A stretch of 64,000 nt of DNA from assembly GCF_001540865.1 (NCBI RefSeq), contig NC_033633.1, positions 4,455,019 to 4,519,018 on the forward strand, written 5' to 3'. The DNA comes from Ananas comosus (Eukaryota; Streptophyta; Magnoliopsida; Poales; Bromeliaceae). The translations under genes and the position numbers were made by a program. This document shows positions 32,801-44,338 of this stretch, piece after piece. The notes under the pieces are model-generated. The model was not told the DNA's origin, searched no databases, and was given only the letters and a program-made list of their open reading frames with translations. Position 1 is the first letter of the stretch; every line of letters begins with the position of its first letter.

Positions 32801-34378
32801 AAGAAGAGGCAGGAGAACACAGTAGCGGATGCATTATCTAGACACCCTATGCTGTCAGCAATTTCAGTTATTCACACAGATCTTTTAGATCAAGAGGCGT
32901 AGCTAGGCGTCGGATGATAAACTAAAGACACTTATCCAACAAAAACTACAAGACTATAGCTCTTGGCCACACTATAGTTGGTCCCAGGATCAACTCAAGA
33001 GGAAAGAAAAATTAGTAGTTGGTGTTGACCCAAGGCTGAAGTTGCAACTCATCACAGAATTTCACTAAAGTGGACTAGGAGGTCACTCAGGAGCTGAAGT
33101 AAAATACGAAGATGTTAAAAAGTTACTTCTACTGGAAGGGCCTAAAAAGAGATGTTACCAAGTTTATAAGGGAATGTACAGTTTGTCAACAAAATAAATA
33201 TGAAACATCGGCACCAGCAGGCTTACTGCAGCCTCTACCAATACCTGAAGGAATTTGGATGGAAGTCTCTATGGATTTTATCGAAGGGTTGCCATTATCA
33301 CATGGAAAGGATGTCATTATATTGGTAGTTGACAGATTGAGTAACTACGCGCATTTCATGGCACTTTCTCACCCTTACACTGCTTCTTCAGTGGCTCAAA
33401 TGTTTTTAGACAATATATACAAACTGCATGGGCTGCCGAAAAGCATAGTAAGCGATAGAGATGCCATATTTGTTAGTCGATTTTGGCAAGAGCTGTTCAA
33501 GGGACTTCACGTAAAAACTAACCTCTTTACAGCATATCATCCACAAACTGATGGCCAAACTGAGGTAGTTAATAGATGTATTGAGAATTATCTACGATGT
33601 ATGACAGGGGATAAACATAAGGAGTGGTCGAAGTGGTTGTCTCTTGCGGAATGGTGGTATGATACCTCTTTTCACTCTTCAACCAAGACAACGCCATACG
33701 AGGTGGTGTATGGACAGGTACCACCATTGCATGTTCCTTATTTGGCCGGTGAGTCATCAGTAGACATGATGGATCGGACATTGACTGCCAGAGAGATCAC
33801 CCTGCAGCAGATCAAAGAAAATTTAGCTAATGCTCAAAATAGGATGCGACAAATGGCAAATAAAGGAAGGTCGGAGCGGAAACTGCAAGTAGGGGATTGG
33901 GTTTATGTCAAATTACAGCCGTATAAGCAACAATCACTTCGGAAGCATGCACACCTCACAAAAGCTATACCCAAGATACTTTGGTCCATTTGAATTAACT
34001 GCCGCAGTAGGACCTGTCGCATATAAGCTTCGACTGCCCGATTCTGCCAAAATTCATAGCACCTTCCATGTATCTCAACTTAAGAAGAAGATAGGATCTT
34101 CACTAGCTTCGCCTTATATTCCATCATTTATTAATTCCGACGGCCAAGTATTGGTCGAGCCGATAGCATTATTGGATAGGTGTCTTGTTAAGCATTGTGG
34201 GAGAGCTACTACACAAGTTTTAATCCAATGGTTGAATCAACCAAGAGAGCATGCTACCTGGGAGTATCTTTTCGATATCCAGAACCAATACCCTCAATTT
34301 GATCCTTGGGGACAAGGATCTTCTGAAGAGGGGGGCACTAATACACTTCCACTGCCCCAAAGTAAGCTCCAGAGTTAA
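29804..34378 (+). pseudogene. Chromovirus gag-pol polyprotein, disrupted
   Basis: Gag starts METRGQEIKK at 29804. Next come a capsid region (FEFPRFDGENLKGWLYHCEQ, about 30055-30120), a CxxC remnant, and protease ILIDSGSTHNFLDA at about 30990. RT with [16 protein letters not shown] follows at 31745, then RNase H (31 kb end to 32.85 kb), integrase zinc finger (CTVCQQNKYE, 33175), and core motifs DRDAIFVSRFW and HPQTDGQTEVVNR. The chromodomain ends in ATWEYLFDIQNQYPQF. Stops interrupt it at about 29892, 30601, 31648, 32029, 32051 and 32337, with frameshifts near 30285, 31080 and 33960. The RT catalytic site reads FFNDILVYS, so the first catalytic Asp is Asn. The last codons run through the polypurine tract into the 3' LTR. 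Confidence 0.92.
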
Positions 34379-34605
34379 AATGTCAAATGGATTAGTGGAA
34401 CCGGCTAAGCATAGTAATCGAGCCACTAAATAAAACCACCCTTGAGGTCACTGGAGTCAAATGAAGCAGGATCATCTCAACCACCCAATTGTATAACTGC
34501 CTTAACTGCCAAGTGTCCACAATGTTATTCTTGTACAATTGCTATAAAGGGGATAAGATGTAATAACTGATTTCATAGCATATAGACAAATTAATTCTCT
34601 TCTCG

Positions 34606-34645
<40 letters not shown>

Positions 34646-34738
34646 TTTTCTCTGTTCTATATTCCTGCCATGGTCAGAGCTTCAAGATCCTGATTAGGAG
34701 CTTTTGTTAAGACCCAAATTTAAATCACAAGAGTATCA
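34339..34738 (+). repeat. 3' LTR of the 5.4-kb chromovirus
   Basis: It is highly similar to the 5' LTR but starts TAATACAC instead of TGATACAC and is shorter mainly in the CT microsatellite (34605-34640). It ends AGAGTATCA. Confidence 0.9.
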
Positions 34739-35083
34739 CAGATCATACTATTTAATCAACCACTCACTCAACCCTAGGGGACCACTATCATTCTAACAAT
34801 ACATCGCTTCATCCAACTCCAAGTGCCAAAAACTTAATAACACCAATTTTCAAATCTAATCAAAATGGCACTATTAAAAGAGGTTTAGAATTAACGATAT
34901 TATCATGTCATCGCCTATTTAGCTTTCTTTAGGATATTAATTTTTGTCTCTAAACTTTATTTTTCACTTTAGTCCCCAAAAGTAAAAATTTAAAATTTTG
35001 AATTTAAATCTGGAATTAATCTTAAAATTAATTTGAAAACTTATGAATACAAAGGGATCTATACTCATAAGAGTATAATAGCT

Positions 35084-35163
<80 letters not shown>

Positions 35164-35440
35164 TCTCTCTCTCTCTCTCTCTCTCTACCTAAAGTTTAGG
35201 CCAAAATTTGAAATTGTTAAAAAAAAGAAGAAGAAAGCTCTTCTTTTCAAGGCCCAGTTAATGGGACTCATCAAGCCCTAAAGGCCATCATCAAGAATCA
35301 CTGACATTTATATATTAACTAATGTGTTTGTTAATCAAACTCATTAACTACATACTTCAAATTTGCATAGCTATTTCTTTATGTTATTATATACATTAAA
35401 TATAAATTATGGACAAGAAATCATGCAGTTACATACATAC
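34739..35440. other. Spacer with (TC)n(TG)n(TC)n microsatellite
   Basis: No gene is present. A compound microsatellite CT-GT-CT occupies about 35085-35187. ATACATAC repeats lead into a TA run with an assembly n at 35457. Confidence 0.7.
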
Positions 35441-35457
35441 ATACATACAAACATACN

Positions 35458-35490
<33 letters not shown>

Positions 35491-35505
35491 ATTTTAATTA
35501 TAATA

Positions 35506-35570
35506 ATTTACTGTAATAATACCTTTCCGCCGCATCGCACAAGTCCTTAACTAGTTAGATTAAAGTACGA
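35506..35570 (-). repeat. CGATGCGGCGG terminal motif, inverted copy
   Basis: CCGCCGCATCGCACAAG...AACTAGTT is the reverse complement of the motif ACTAGTG...GTGCGATGCGGCGGAGAG at 36194-36230. A third, diverged copy (ACTAGTTAAGAGACCCACGCGATGCTGCGGG) lies at 53668-53700, given here only in outline. Similar sequences are common at ends of plant transposons, possibly Helitrons, but I cannot assign the class. Confidence 0.5.
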
Positions 35571-35779
35571 GTTATATGCCAGTTTCATCGAGTATGGATG
35601 TGGTATTAGCCCGAGGCTCTCGATACCAATGGCGGTATTAGATTGGGTATTTACATGTATTTGATTATATCATTACAGTTGCTGCATGATACCAAATTTG
35701 AGTAGCTTAATAGATCCATATGTTGCTAGTATTTAAGATTCTAGTTTTTTTAATTTTCTTCCACATTTTTACCCACTAG
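35571..35779. other. Spacer, no gene seen
   Basis: AT-rich DNA with no recognisable gene. A phrase resembling the region next to a copia primer site (GATACCAATGGCGGTATTAG) occurs at about 35618-35640 but is not enough for a call. Confidence 0.4.
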
Positions 35780-35967
35780 TAAGGTTGGCAATTAAATTTG
35801 TTGTTTGTAAACCAACTCGTGTTCAGTTTATTAATAAGCCAAACACAAGTTAGATTTTCTAGCCTGATATTTTGACGAGTAAGCTCATGTTTGGTTCGTT
35901 TATTAAACGAGTCAAATATGTGCTTGGCCATAGCTTGCTTGTGTTCAGCTCGTTAACAGCCCTATTT
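35780..35967. repeat. hAT-like MITE fragment (GCTCGTTAACAGCCCTA)
   Basis: It contains CTCGTGTTCAG, AAACGAGTCAAA and ends CAGCTCGTTAACAGCCCTA, matching the style of the fragments at 1115-1210 and 51360-51490. It is degenerate and lacks a clear target duplication. Confidence 0.5.
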
Positions 35968-36006
35968 ACAAGAGAATTTTTTTTGTATTTTAGTCTCACT
36001 TCTTTT

Positions 36007-36090
36007 TTAGAAAGAAAGATAGTTTGCGACACATTTTATTTATTTTGTTTAGTAATAAACCTAACTAGAAATATGAATTTTCATTTTAGA
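36007..36090 (-). mobile_element. SINE 3' fragment (degenerate)
   Basis: The sequence AGAAAGATAGTTTGCGACAC...TTTAGTAATAAACCTAACTAG corresponds in minus orientation to the 3' half of the SINE family seen at 53795-53950. The tRNA-like head is missing. Confidence 0.5.
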
Positions 36091-36193
36091 AGTACTTTGT
36101 CATGCATAGAAATAAGACCTTCTGATATTTATATATACACTTCAGAGTGTCAAGTAATTCAAGTACATTAATTCTTTTACCTAATAAAGTAAA

Positions 36194-36236
36194 ACTAGTG
36201 TAGTTACCCGTGCGATGCGGCGGAGAGGCATTATCG
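36194..36236 (+). repeat. CGATGCGGCGG terminal motif
   Basis: ACTAGTGTAGTTACCCGTGCG followed by ATGCGGCGGAGAGGC is the plus-strand copy of the motif at 35506-35570. It could be the left end of a gene-capturing element that includes the exon fragments at 37.2 and 38.0 kb (inference). Confidence 0.5.
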
Positions 36237-36239
36237 AAC

Positions 36240-37180
36240 AAATTATTTCTTCTATCAACAGTAATAGTTTGGAGAAATAAACATGAAATATATAGTTCAT
36301 GTACTATGAAATGAAAAATATTAGTTTAAATAGTCCGCAAAAAATGGTGAAAAACTACTAAAGATGATTGAGAGCTAGAGCAGGTAGGCATGTCCTTATT
36401 TAAGTTGGTATTATTCATGCACTATCAAGCATCAAATAAATTAAAAACATCTGGTTCGTTAAGTACAATAAATATGAAATTTATAAATTCACTTTGATCT
36501 TTCCTCAATTCACAAAAGCTGATACATGTTGCTCTATTCGCCAACCAGCACATTCTCCGACCGAACGATCCGACCGAACCAAGGAGGGGCTGTTGCTGCT
36601 GTTGCTTTCTGACAAAGAAACCAAGACCTCTCCAAGGCCCACCTATCAACGAATGCGAGTCCTCCATAATGCTACATGACACAGTAAGGCCAAGTAGTGT
36701 AGAGATTGAAAGAGAAAATGATATAACATTACCATCGGTCTTAAACGCATCGACATTCTCCTTTTGGCTATAAAATTTCAGATGACAGCTGCATTCTCTT
36801 AGAATATTAGAAAAATCAACATAGATTTCATTAGAGGACTCCTTTCTCGATTGGATTTATAATGCTAGAGTTCTAATACCTCAAAATTGGTTCGCAACCT
36901 ACATAACTCTTTTATAACTTTGAATAGTCGCATTTCATTACTTAGTCTTCTTCTCCATAGCATCAAAGATATTTCAGTGGTATTTATGCTCACCAAATAA
37001 CTGCACTGCAGCTAGTTCTTAACGCTGCATTCTAGCAGCATCACAGAATACCATCAATTTTGCAGTTGAAATCAATGAAATAGATGAATAAGTTCAACAA
37101 CAACTAAAAAAATGACCAAATCATGACAATGAAATAGTTAAAACAACGTTAAAAAATAACTAGATGAGCTGCCAATGTAC
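36240..37180. other. Intron-like spacer, no confirmed gene
   Basis: Sequence composition is intron-like and one minus-strand ORF of 85 codons (36425-36682) exists. I recognise no domain in it and found no supporting splice pattern, so I do not call a gene. Confidence 0.4.
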
Positions 37181-37184
37181 TAAC

Positions 37185-37253
37185 CAGGAAAGACCAACAT
37201 CATTGGACTAATATTATTTTCATGGGCCTCTCCAATTCTCTCTATCACAACAC
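37185..37253 (-). pseudogene. Exon-like fragment, unidentified
   Basis: A 69-bp open segment on the minus strand sits between a good acceptor (CCTACAG) and donor (GTTAGT) and encodes VVIERIGEAHENNISPMMLVF. It looks like an exon but I do not recognise the protein. With the HISN7-like exon 0.7 kb upstream it may belong to a captured, chimeric gene fragment. Confidence 0.3.
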
Positions 37254-37983
37254 CTGTAGGCAATAAAGGCACTAATTAGTAAATGATTATTTTGTAGTAA
37301 GGTTATCAAAGCAGTAGATAAGTTTATTAAGACATCATTGCCAAGTGAGAATTAATGAAGCATCTAATATTTCTTCCAGTAATATCGTATTACACGAATA
37401 AACTCATGATGGTCGAAATCTTGATAAGCACAAAAGAATGCAAATTCACCTGAAAGATTCTACAATTTTTTGAAATGCAAATTTATCTGAAACACTTTTG
37501 AACCAGCACTTGATTGTTACTCGGCTGACTCTTATTCTAAAAGTGAAAGGCATAAAGACCTGCAAATTAGTCAATGATTTCAGAAGCAAACTCAGCTAAA
37601 TTTTTTTTTTACTTTGGATACTATATGAAAAGCTTCATATCATCAGAGTTGAATTATATAAAAAAAAAAAAGGAAAAAAATTAATTCTCTTAGGAGCACC
37701 ACAGCTAAAATAAAGCAATAGAAAATTGTAGCAAGGAAAATATCTAGGGACATTGATCAGCTTTAGACAATAAAACAGGTCATTAAATTCTAGGATTTTA
37801 TATTTGAACCTCAACTGAAACTCCATCTGATTTAGTGAGAATTTGAAAATTAAGTTTTTGTTATGAAAAATACAGAATATTTTGATACTTAACAAAATAT
37901 TATGTTACTTTTCCTTCTAAACCTTCGATTTCAAACAAATTACAACTAAGAATCAAAACAAATTAGCAAGTTAGCAATCTCAC

Positions 37984-38062
37984 ACAGCATGAGAAGGGAA
38001 GCTCTTCGTAATGATCGACACCATCGACTCCTCCGCTTCCTGATCCGCAATAGTCACAGGAC
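37984..38062 (-). pseudogene. Isolated exon of histidinol-phosphate phosphatase (HISN7/IMPL2-like)
   Basis: Minus-strand exon bounded by acceptor TTTGTAG and donor GTGAGA. It encodes PVTIADQEAEESMVSI followed by ITKSFPSHA, preceded by a split Ser codon. This matches the N-terminal metal-binding region of plant HISN7/IMPL2, an inositol-monophosphatase-fold enzyme that dephosphorylates histidinol phosphate in plastid histidine synthesis. The next exon expected downstream (starting near YGEE) was not found before the repeats at 36.2 kb, nor was an upstream exon before the retrotransposon at 38510. It is most likely a captured or stranded fragment rather than a working gene. The family match is from memory. 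Confidence 0.65.
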
Positions 38063-38072
38063 CTACAAATTC

Positions 38073-38504
38073 AATCCACCTCACACCATGTCTCCTATTT
38101 TTTTAAGAAAATAAATATTATTCTAATAGTTAGAGAGGAGGTGGGCCTCACTTTTTAAGTATTATTCTGAATAATTACAGAGAAGATGGGTCCCCTTTTT
38201 TTCCTTGAAATAAGGGGAGCGCTTGAATCCCACGGAAATTCATAGAATGTTATAGATGTGGAGATCTCATATACTTGGGAATGAGTGAAGCCACTATATT
38301 TGGTGATTGAATTTTATATGCGGTTAAAGTACGGCAGTGCTATTATTAGACAATGATCCAAAATCTAGCTAGTTGAAATATAGCAGACATCTAGTTAGAT
38401 GTTAGGCAGTCAGACCCTTGGAGAGTCCAGAAGGCCTATAAGGTTCCCTATTTACCAAAACAAAAGGTAATGCTACCTTTGCAGTATGCATCTTACATAC
38501 TACC
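38073..38504. other. Spacer between exon fragment and retrotransposon
   Basis: No ORF or clear repeat is seen. It ends in the left GATCC target duplication (38505-38509) of the next element. The interrupted DNA resumes at 45587. Confidence 0.5.
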
Positions 38505-38509
38505 GATCC

Positions 38510-39679
38510 TGATGCAGGACGGGTCAAACCTATCCTACATGTAAAACTCCTTAGACGTGGTAGACAAAAAATTTGCTAAGATAAAATTAAACGAGCAAAA
38601 ATATTTTTTTTTTTTTCTTCTTCTTTTTTTTTTTTTTTTGTTAAAGATATGAACAGCTTCAAAAGAAACATTAATTCAAGTGAACAATAGTTTGATCAGA
38701 TAGGCGATTGTTACCATACAATCCAGGCGAATGCATGATTAAACTATTACGATTAGTCCAGATCATCCACAATCTATTTGCAACATCCTCCTAATCATGC
38801 TTGTAAATACGCGTAATCGAATTTTCGCTCACAAAAATAATCAAGTATCTTGCCAGATCAAAAGACTAAAATTTTCTGAAATTTAGATAATATAAAAAAA
38901 CAAGTCTACGAATTTTCCCGAGAGAAAAAAAAAGAAATCAAAACATGATATAGACCAAGCTCTTTTATTACAACAGATAATAATATGTAGAGGAAGGTAT
39001 AGAAGAAATACTAGTTTGGATATAAGCCGGGTTCATCCAATATTATGCGGCTGCTGTTGTTTAAAACCTGCCAGGAACTGTGAGACGTGCAGGAAATAAA
39101 GTCACCTCGGGAGAAGTCCCCAAGGAGCTTCGTCTCCAACTTCGTCTTCTCCTGCTGCTTGCCCCCAAGCTTTCTTTCAATTAACAACTCCTCTTTTCTC
39201 TAATTTCTTAACCAAATCTCACAAATAGGTAGTCAAAATTTGCAGAAAATTAAGAGGACTTAAGAACCAACAAAATATTAAAACTCTGGACCTCGCCAGA
39301 ACCGGAAACCCTCCGGGAAAAAAAATCTCTCTCAAAAAACCTTTGCAAAAAAAGTTCCAAATTATATTCAATAATCATCGTCCTCTTCATAAAACCTTGT
39401 AGGTTATTTATATCCTAATTACATCCGAGAATAACCGAAAAAAATCTCAACTAGAGATTTATCTAAAAGAAAAATAACCGAAAAATCTTAACCGAAAAAA
39501 TCTTAACTAAAGATTTATCTAAAAGGAACAAATATTCCTAACAAGAAAATCTTAAAATAACAGAGTAAATCAAAAATAATCTTCAGATCCATATAGCGGG
39601 TTCGGGCGCCAACTTGCGTCGCCTTCGTTGATAGACCTGAAATTCGGGTGATGAGACGGGTCGGGTTCGGTTTGCATCA
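38510..39679 (-). repeat. 3' LTR of the 7.1-kb gypsy element
   Basis: 1170 bp, from TGATGCAGGACGGG to GGTTTGCATCA. The end of the polyprotein ORF overlaps its right end by about 97 bp (39583-39679). Confidence 0.9.
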
Positions 39680-42600
39680 TCTCTCCCCGGCTTGGAAAAA
39701 TCCGACTCTGACGGATTATGGCTGATGTAGTCCTCATAGAGATCTGGAGCAATGTCTCTAAGCTCGTGTTCCGGTATCCATGTCACTTCTTCATCTGGTC
39801 GGGATGCCCACTTCACCATAAAGCTACGCGAATCACCTGATCGTGTAATAACAACTCGGTCGTCGAGAACCTGTTCGATTTCTTCTTTCTTTCTCGGTAT
39901 GGGTAGGGATGGAAGTGGAGGAAGAGGTTGACGTGGAGATATATTTGTGGAGATGGGATTCTCAATGGAAAGAGGCTCATGGTAGTGGCTCAGATCCTCG
40001 ATATTGACCGTTGAGTGAAAACCGATATTAGCCGGCAAATCCAAGACATAAGCATTTGGATTTAGTTGTTTCAAGATTTTGAATGGACCCAAATTTCTCG
40101 CATGTAGCTTTTTCACGGTACCGCTGCGAAATCGTTCTGGCCGAACCCTTACCATAACCATATCTCCTTCTTTAAAACTTCCTTCACGCCGACGTTCATT
40201 TGCTTTATTTGCATAAATCTCAGTTTTTAAAACAATTGCTCGTCTTATTTTATCATGCAATTCTTTTATATGTTGAACAAAGGCTTCAGCATGTTGGCTT
40301 GACCTATAGTCTACAGGTAACGGAATTAGGTCAATGGGTGTCCTAGGGTTGTAACCAGTGACAATCTCAAACGGACTCATTCCAGTGGTGCGATTAACTG
40401 AATTATTATAGGCAAATTCGGCCATAGGTAAAACGCTATCCCAGTTCCTAGTGTGATCACCCACTAGACAACGTAATAAATCTCCTAGGCTTCGATTAAC
40501 AACCTCAGTTTGGCCATCTGTTTGTGGGTGATATGGTGAAGAAAATTGTAATTTAGTGTTCATTAATTTCCACATTGTCTTCCAAAAATAACTCACAAAC
40601 CGCACATCTCTATCACTCACAATAGTCTTTGGTAGTCCATGCAATTTTATGACGTGATCAACAAAAAGCTTCGCTACATGGGTGGCGTCAGAAGTCTTCC
40701 TACATGGTATAAAATGTGCCATTTTTGAAAATCTATCAACCACAACTAAAATCGAATCGTGACCTCGAATGGTTTTAGGAAGTCCTAGAACAAAGTCCAT
40801 GCTAAGATCTTGCCAGGGGGCGTGAGGTATAGGTAAAGGTGTATATAATCCAATATTTTTTCGCTTTCCTTTACCGGTCTGACATATACCACACTGGGCA
40901 ACAACACGTGCAACATCTCGTTTAAGACTTGGCCAAAAGAAACGATCCTCTACCAAAATAATGGTCTTATCCCTACCAAAATGCCCTGCTAAACCTCCAG
41001 AATGCAATTCCCAAATCATGAAATCTCTCAATGAACCTTGGGGAACACACAAACGTCTACCCTTAAATAAATATCCATCATGAATAACAAAATCAGGGTT
41101 ATCATGCAATCCATCAAGAATATTCTTATAAGTCTCACCAAAATCTGGACACGTGGGATATTCGTCTTTAACTCGATCAAACCCTATGACTTGTGTTCCT
41201 ACAGCATGCAAAGTCATGATAACACGACTAAGAGCATCGGCAGCTCTGTTTTCGATACCAGCAACATGCTTAAGAACATAGGTATATTCCTCAAGAAACG
41301 CAACCCACTTGGCATGCCGTGAATTTAATTTCTTTTGCGACTTAAGATAGCTAAGGGCTTGATGGTCCGAAAGTAAAACAAACTCCTTAGGTAATAAATA
41401 ATGTCGCCAATATCGTAGGGCTTGCACAATTGCATACAATTCCTTGTCGTACGTGGAGTATTTCATCTTTGCCTCATTCAATTTTTCGCTAAAATAAGCA
41501 ATTGGATGACCTTCTTGACTCAAGATTCCACCTATTCCTACTCCAGATGCATCGCACGAAACCTCAAAGATCTTCTCAAAATCAGGTAATCTCAAAACAG
41601 GTGGATTAGCCATTCGTTCCTTAATTTCATTAAATGCCTTACTCGCAGCCTTGGTCCATGTGAATTCTCCCTTTTTCATGCAATTTGTAATTGGAGCCAT
41701 AATGGTACTAAAACCTCTAATGAATCTTCGGTAGAACGTCGCTAACCCATGAAAACTTCTAACATCATGAATATTCTGCGGTTGGGGCCACTGTTGGATT
41801 GCTTTGACCTTATCGGGATCAGCTGACACTCCATTTACAGATACTACGAAGCCTAAGAAAACAACCTTAGGTTGCATGAAAACACATTTTTTGGTATTGA
41901 TGTAAAGCTTTTCTCTCCTAAGAGTGTCTAAAACTTGCCTAAGGTGACTTAGGTGTTCATCTTCGGTCTTACTATAAATCAGAATATCGTCGAAATAGAC
42001 TACAAGAAATTTTCCTATGAAAGGTCGAAGCACTTGATTCATGACTCGCATGAATGTACTTGGGGCATTCGTCAATCCGAATGGCATGACCAACCACTCG
42101 TACAAACCTTCCTTCGTTTTAAAGGCAGTTTTTCACTCATCTCCTTGTCTAATTCTTATTTGATGATACCCACTTCTAAGATCAATTTTTGTAAAGATTA
42201 TGGATCCAGCCATCATATCAAGCATATCATCCAATCGAGGAATCGGAAATCTATACTTAATAGTGATCTTGTTGATGGCTCGACTATCGATGCACATTCG
42301 CCAAGTTCCATCCTTCTTAGGAGTAAGGAGTGCCGGGACTGCACAAGGACTCATACTTTCTCTAATGAAACCTTTTCTAACCAAGTCCTCTACTTGACGT
42401 TTCAATTCACCATGCTCCTTAGGGTTCATCCTATAATGTGGCAGGTTTGGCAATGATGATCCAGGCACTAAATCTATCGCATGTTGAATATCCCTCATGG
42501 GTGGCAGCTCATCAGGCAACTCGTCTGGGGTCAAATCAGAATAGTCAGATAATAGGTTTCGAAGGTTCAATGGTAGATCAGGTTCAAGGGAAGGCTTCTC

Positions 42601-44309
42601 TATCTCTCGAACAATTAATGCGTAAACAACGGCAGAACTAGCCTCCCTACAAAATTGCTTCTTGTTCAAGAAATGAAGCGGTCTAGTTTGCTCTACCAAC
42701 CTATTTTCCTTGGATGTGGTTGGTTCATTACGTGCATTAGATTGGCTAGTCGCATACTGAATCGGCTTAGGTCGGTGAGGTCTTAGTACGATCTTTTTCT
42801 TATCATGAGTGAAGGTGTATGTGTTTTGACGACCATAATGTGTAACATCATGATCGTACAACCATGGTCGTCCCAAAAGAATGTGTCCGACATCCATCGG
42901 GAGGACATCACACCATACTTGATCCCTATATGTAGCAAAGTTGAGAGGGACCAAACATCGCTCAGTGACAGGTATCGTAGTCTTATCTACCCAAGCAACT
43001 CTAAAGGGATTTGGATGTGGTTCAGGGGTCAACTTCATTCGGTCAAGGGCTGTTTTGGCTATCACGTTCATGCAACTGCCGCCATCAATAACGACCTTGC
43101 ATACCTTATCCCCGCACTTGGTATAAGTGTGGAAGATAGCGGTGCGTCGCCAGTCACCCTCATCCTCCCTCGTGGTAAGAACACAACGGACGACTTGTAG
43201 TGGAATGGTGTCGTCTAGGTCATCTACGTGCGTGCTCTCATCCTCGTCACTTGGATACTCCTCAGTCTCATGCACTACTTCCTCGAAATCATCTTCATCG
43301 TTTTTCATCATCAAGTTACGCTTTTGTGGACACTTATTCGAGTAATGGCCCATTCCTTCACAGTTAAAACACTTCACTCGAGAAAGGTCTGGTTTAGTTC
43401 CTTCAACTAAAGATTTTCCCCTAGAATCTCGATTAGGTTGATTGAAGGGTACGATTGACTTACCAGTGTTTTGGTTTCTATCGGTCCACTTCTTAGTACT
43501 TGACTCCCCGGCTTGGTAACCGAAACGCCTAGTAGGAGGTTTAAGATAACGCTCATATTCGAGTGCAAGTTGGAATGCATCCTCTACCGTGTTTACTCGA
43601 TGGGGTGTAATCTCTTTCTGGATTTCCTCACGTAATCCTCTCCTAAATCGGGCCAACGTCACATCCTCTTCTTCCTGGACATTACACCTAACAGAAATCT
43701 CATCAAACTTTTGCATGTAATCAGCCACGGACATTGAACCTTGACGTAAGGACAACATTTGCTCTATCTGAAGCTGCCTATGGGTTGAGGGCAATATTTT
43801 TCACTTAATTTGGCCTTCATCTCATCCCACAACGTGATCGGTGCTTGCCTAGACCTAGCCAATTGTCGCTCAACACTCACCCAATATTGTTTGGCTGCCC
43901 CCACAAGTTTCATTTTGGTAAAACGAACGCGACGGTCATCGGACATATCGTACCAATCAAAAAATTGGTCCATATCAGTCAGCCAATCAGTGAAAGTCTT
44001 AGGATCAAATCTACCATCAAAAGTTGGGGCTTCAATTTTGATCTTTTTGGTAATGTCGTCACCTAATGGGAAATTATGTCTAGGGAGGTCCGGATGGTTT
44101 TCATGGCGTTGGGCTCTGAGGGCTGTTCTATCAGGAGTCACAGTCACATTTCCTACTACAGTCCGACTAGTCTCAAGGATGGCCACACGATCCCCTATGT
44201 CATCTAATTTAGTGTTCAAAGCAGTCAGTTGCTGTAAAATCTGATCCATTGCAGTGGGTTCAAAAGCCATGGGTACAGGATGATAAATTTTACCACTTCT
44301 AAGGATCAT
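39583..44309 (-). pseudogene. Gypsy gag-pol polyprotein with two lesions
   Basis: The ORF starts MILRSGKIYHPVPM at 44309. Gag includes FDGRFDPKTFTDWLTDMDQF and a CCHC zinc knuckle (CFNCEGMGHYSNKC, about 43330-43370); protease carries VVIDGGSCMNVIA. RT has [23 protein letters not shown] and the intact active site YFDDILIYS (about 41980). RNase H follows, then the integrase finger (HSGGLAGHFGRDK...CGICQTGK) and the core motifs MDFVLGLP, DRDVRFVSYFW and HPQTDGQTEVVNR. The C-terminus (FMVKWASRPDEEVTWIPEHEL) is chromodomain-like. A one-base loss near 43790 shifts gag out of frame, and an in-frame TGA near 42130 interrupts RT where relatives have Trp. All domains are otherwise preserved. Confidence 0.93.
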
Positions 44310-44320
44310 ACATTAACCTA

Positions 44321-44335
44321 GGTCTCTGATACCAA
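44321..44335 (-). other. Primer-binding site of the 7.1-kb gypsy element
   Basis: In minus orientation TTGGTATCAGAGACC lies three bases inside the 5' LTR, matching the initiator tRNA-Met type of primer site. Confidence 0.85.
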
Positions 44336-44338
44336 ATC

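Larger units (their letters stand above)
29319..34738 (+). mobile_element. Full-length Ty3-gypsy chromovirus, inactive (5.4 kb)
   Basis: The element has two LTRs (29319-29763 and 34339-34738), a primer-binding site, gag, protease, RT, RNase H, integrase and chromodomain in order, and a polypurine tract at 34326-34335. The flanks CAGTT and CAGAT differ by one base and are the likely target duplication. The short LTRs, 5.4-kb size and chromodomain suggest the Reina lineage (inference). Multiple stops and frameshifts show that it is dead. Confidence 0.93.

Noticed and set aside
36425..36682. 85-codon minus-strand ORF as a gene
   Set aside because: It has a Gln run, no recognisable domain and no clear splice partners.
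36194..38500. Definite Helitron call
   Set aside because: A terminal motif and captured exons are suggestive, but no CTRR hairpin end could be located and class evidence is missing.
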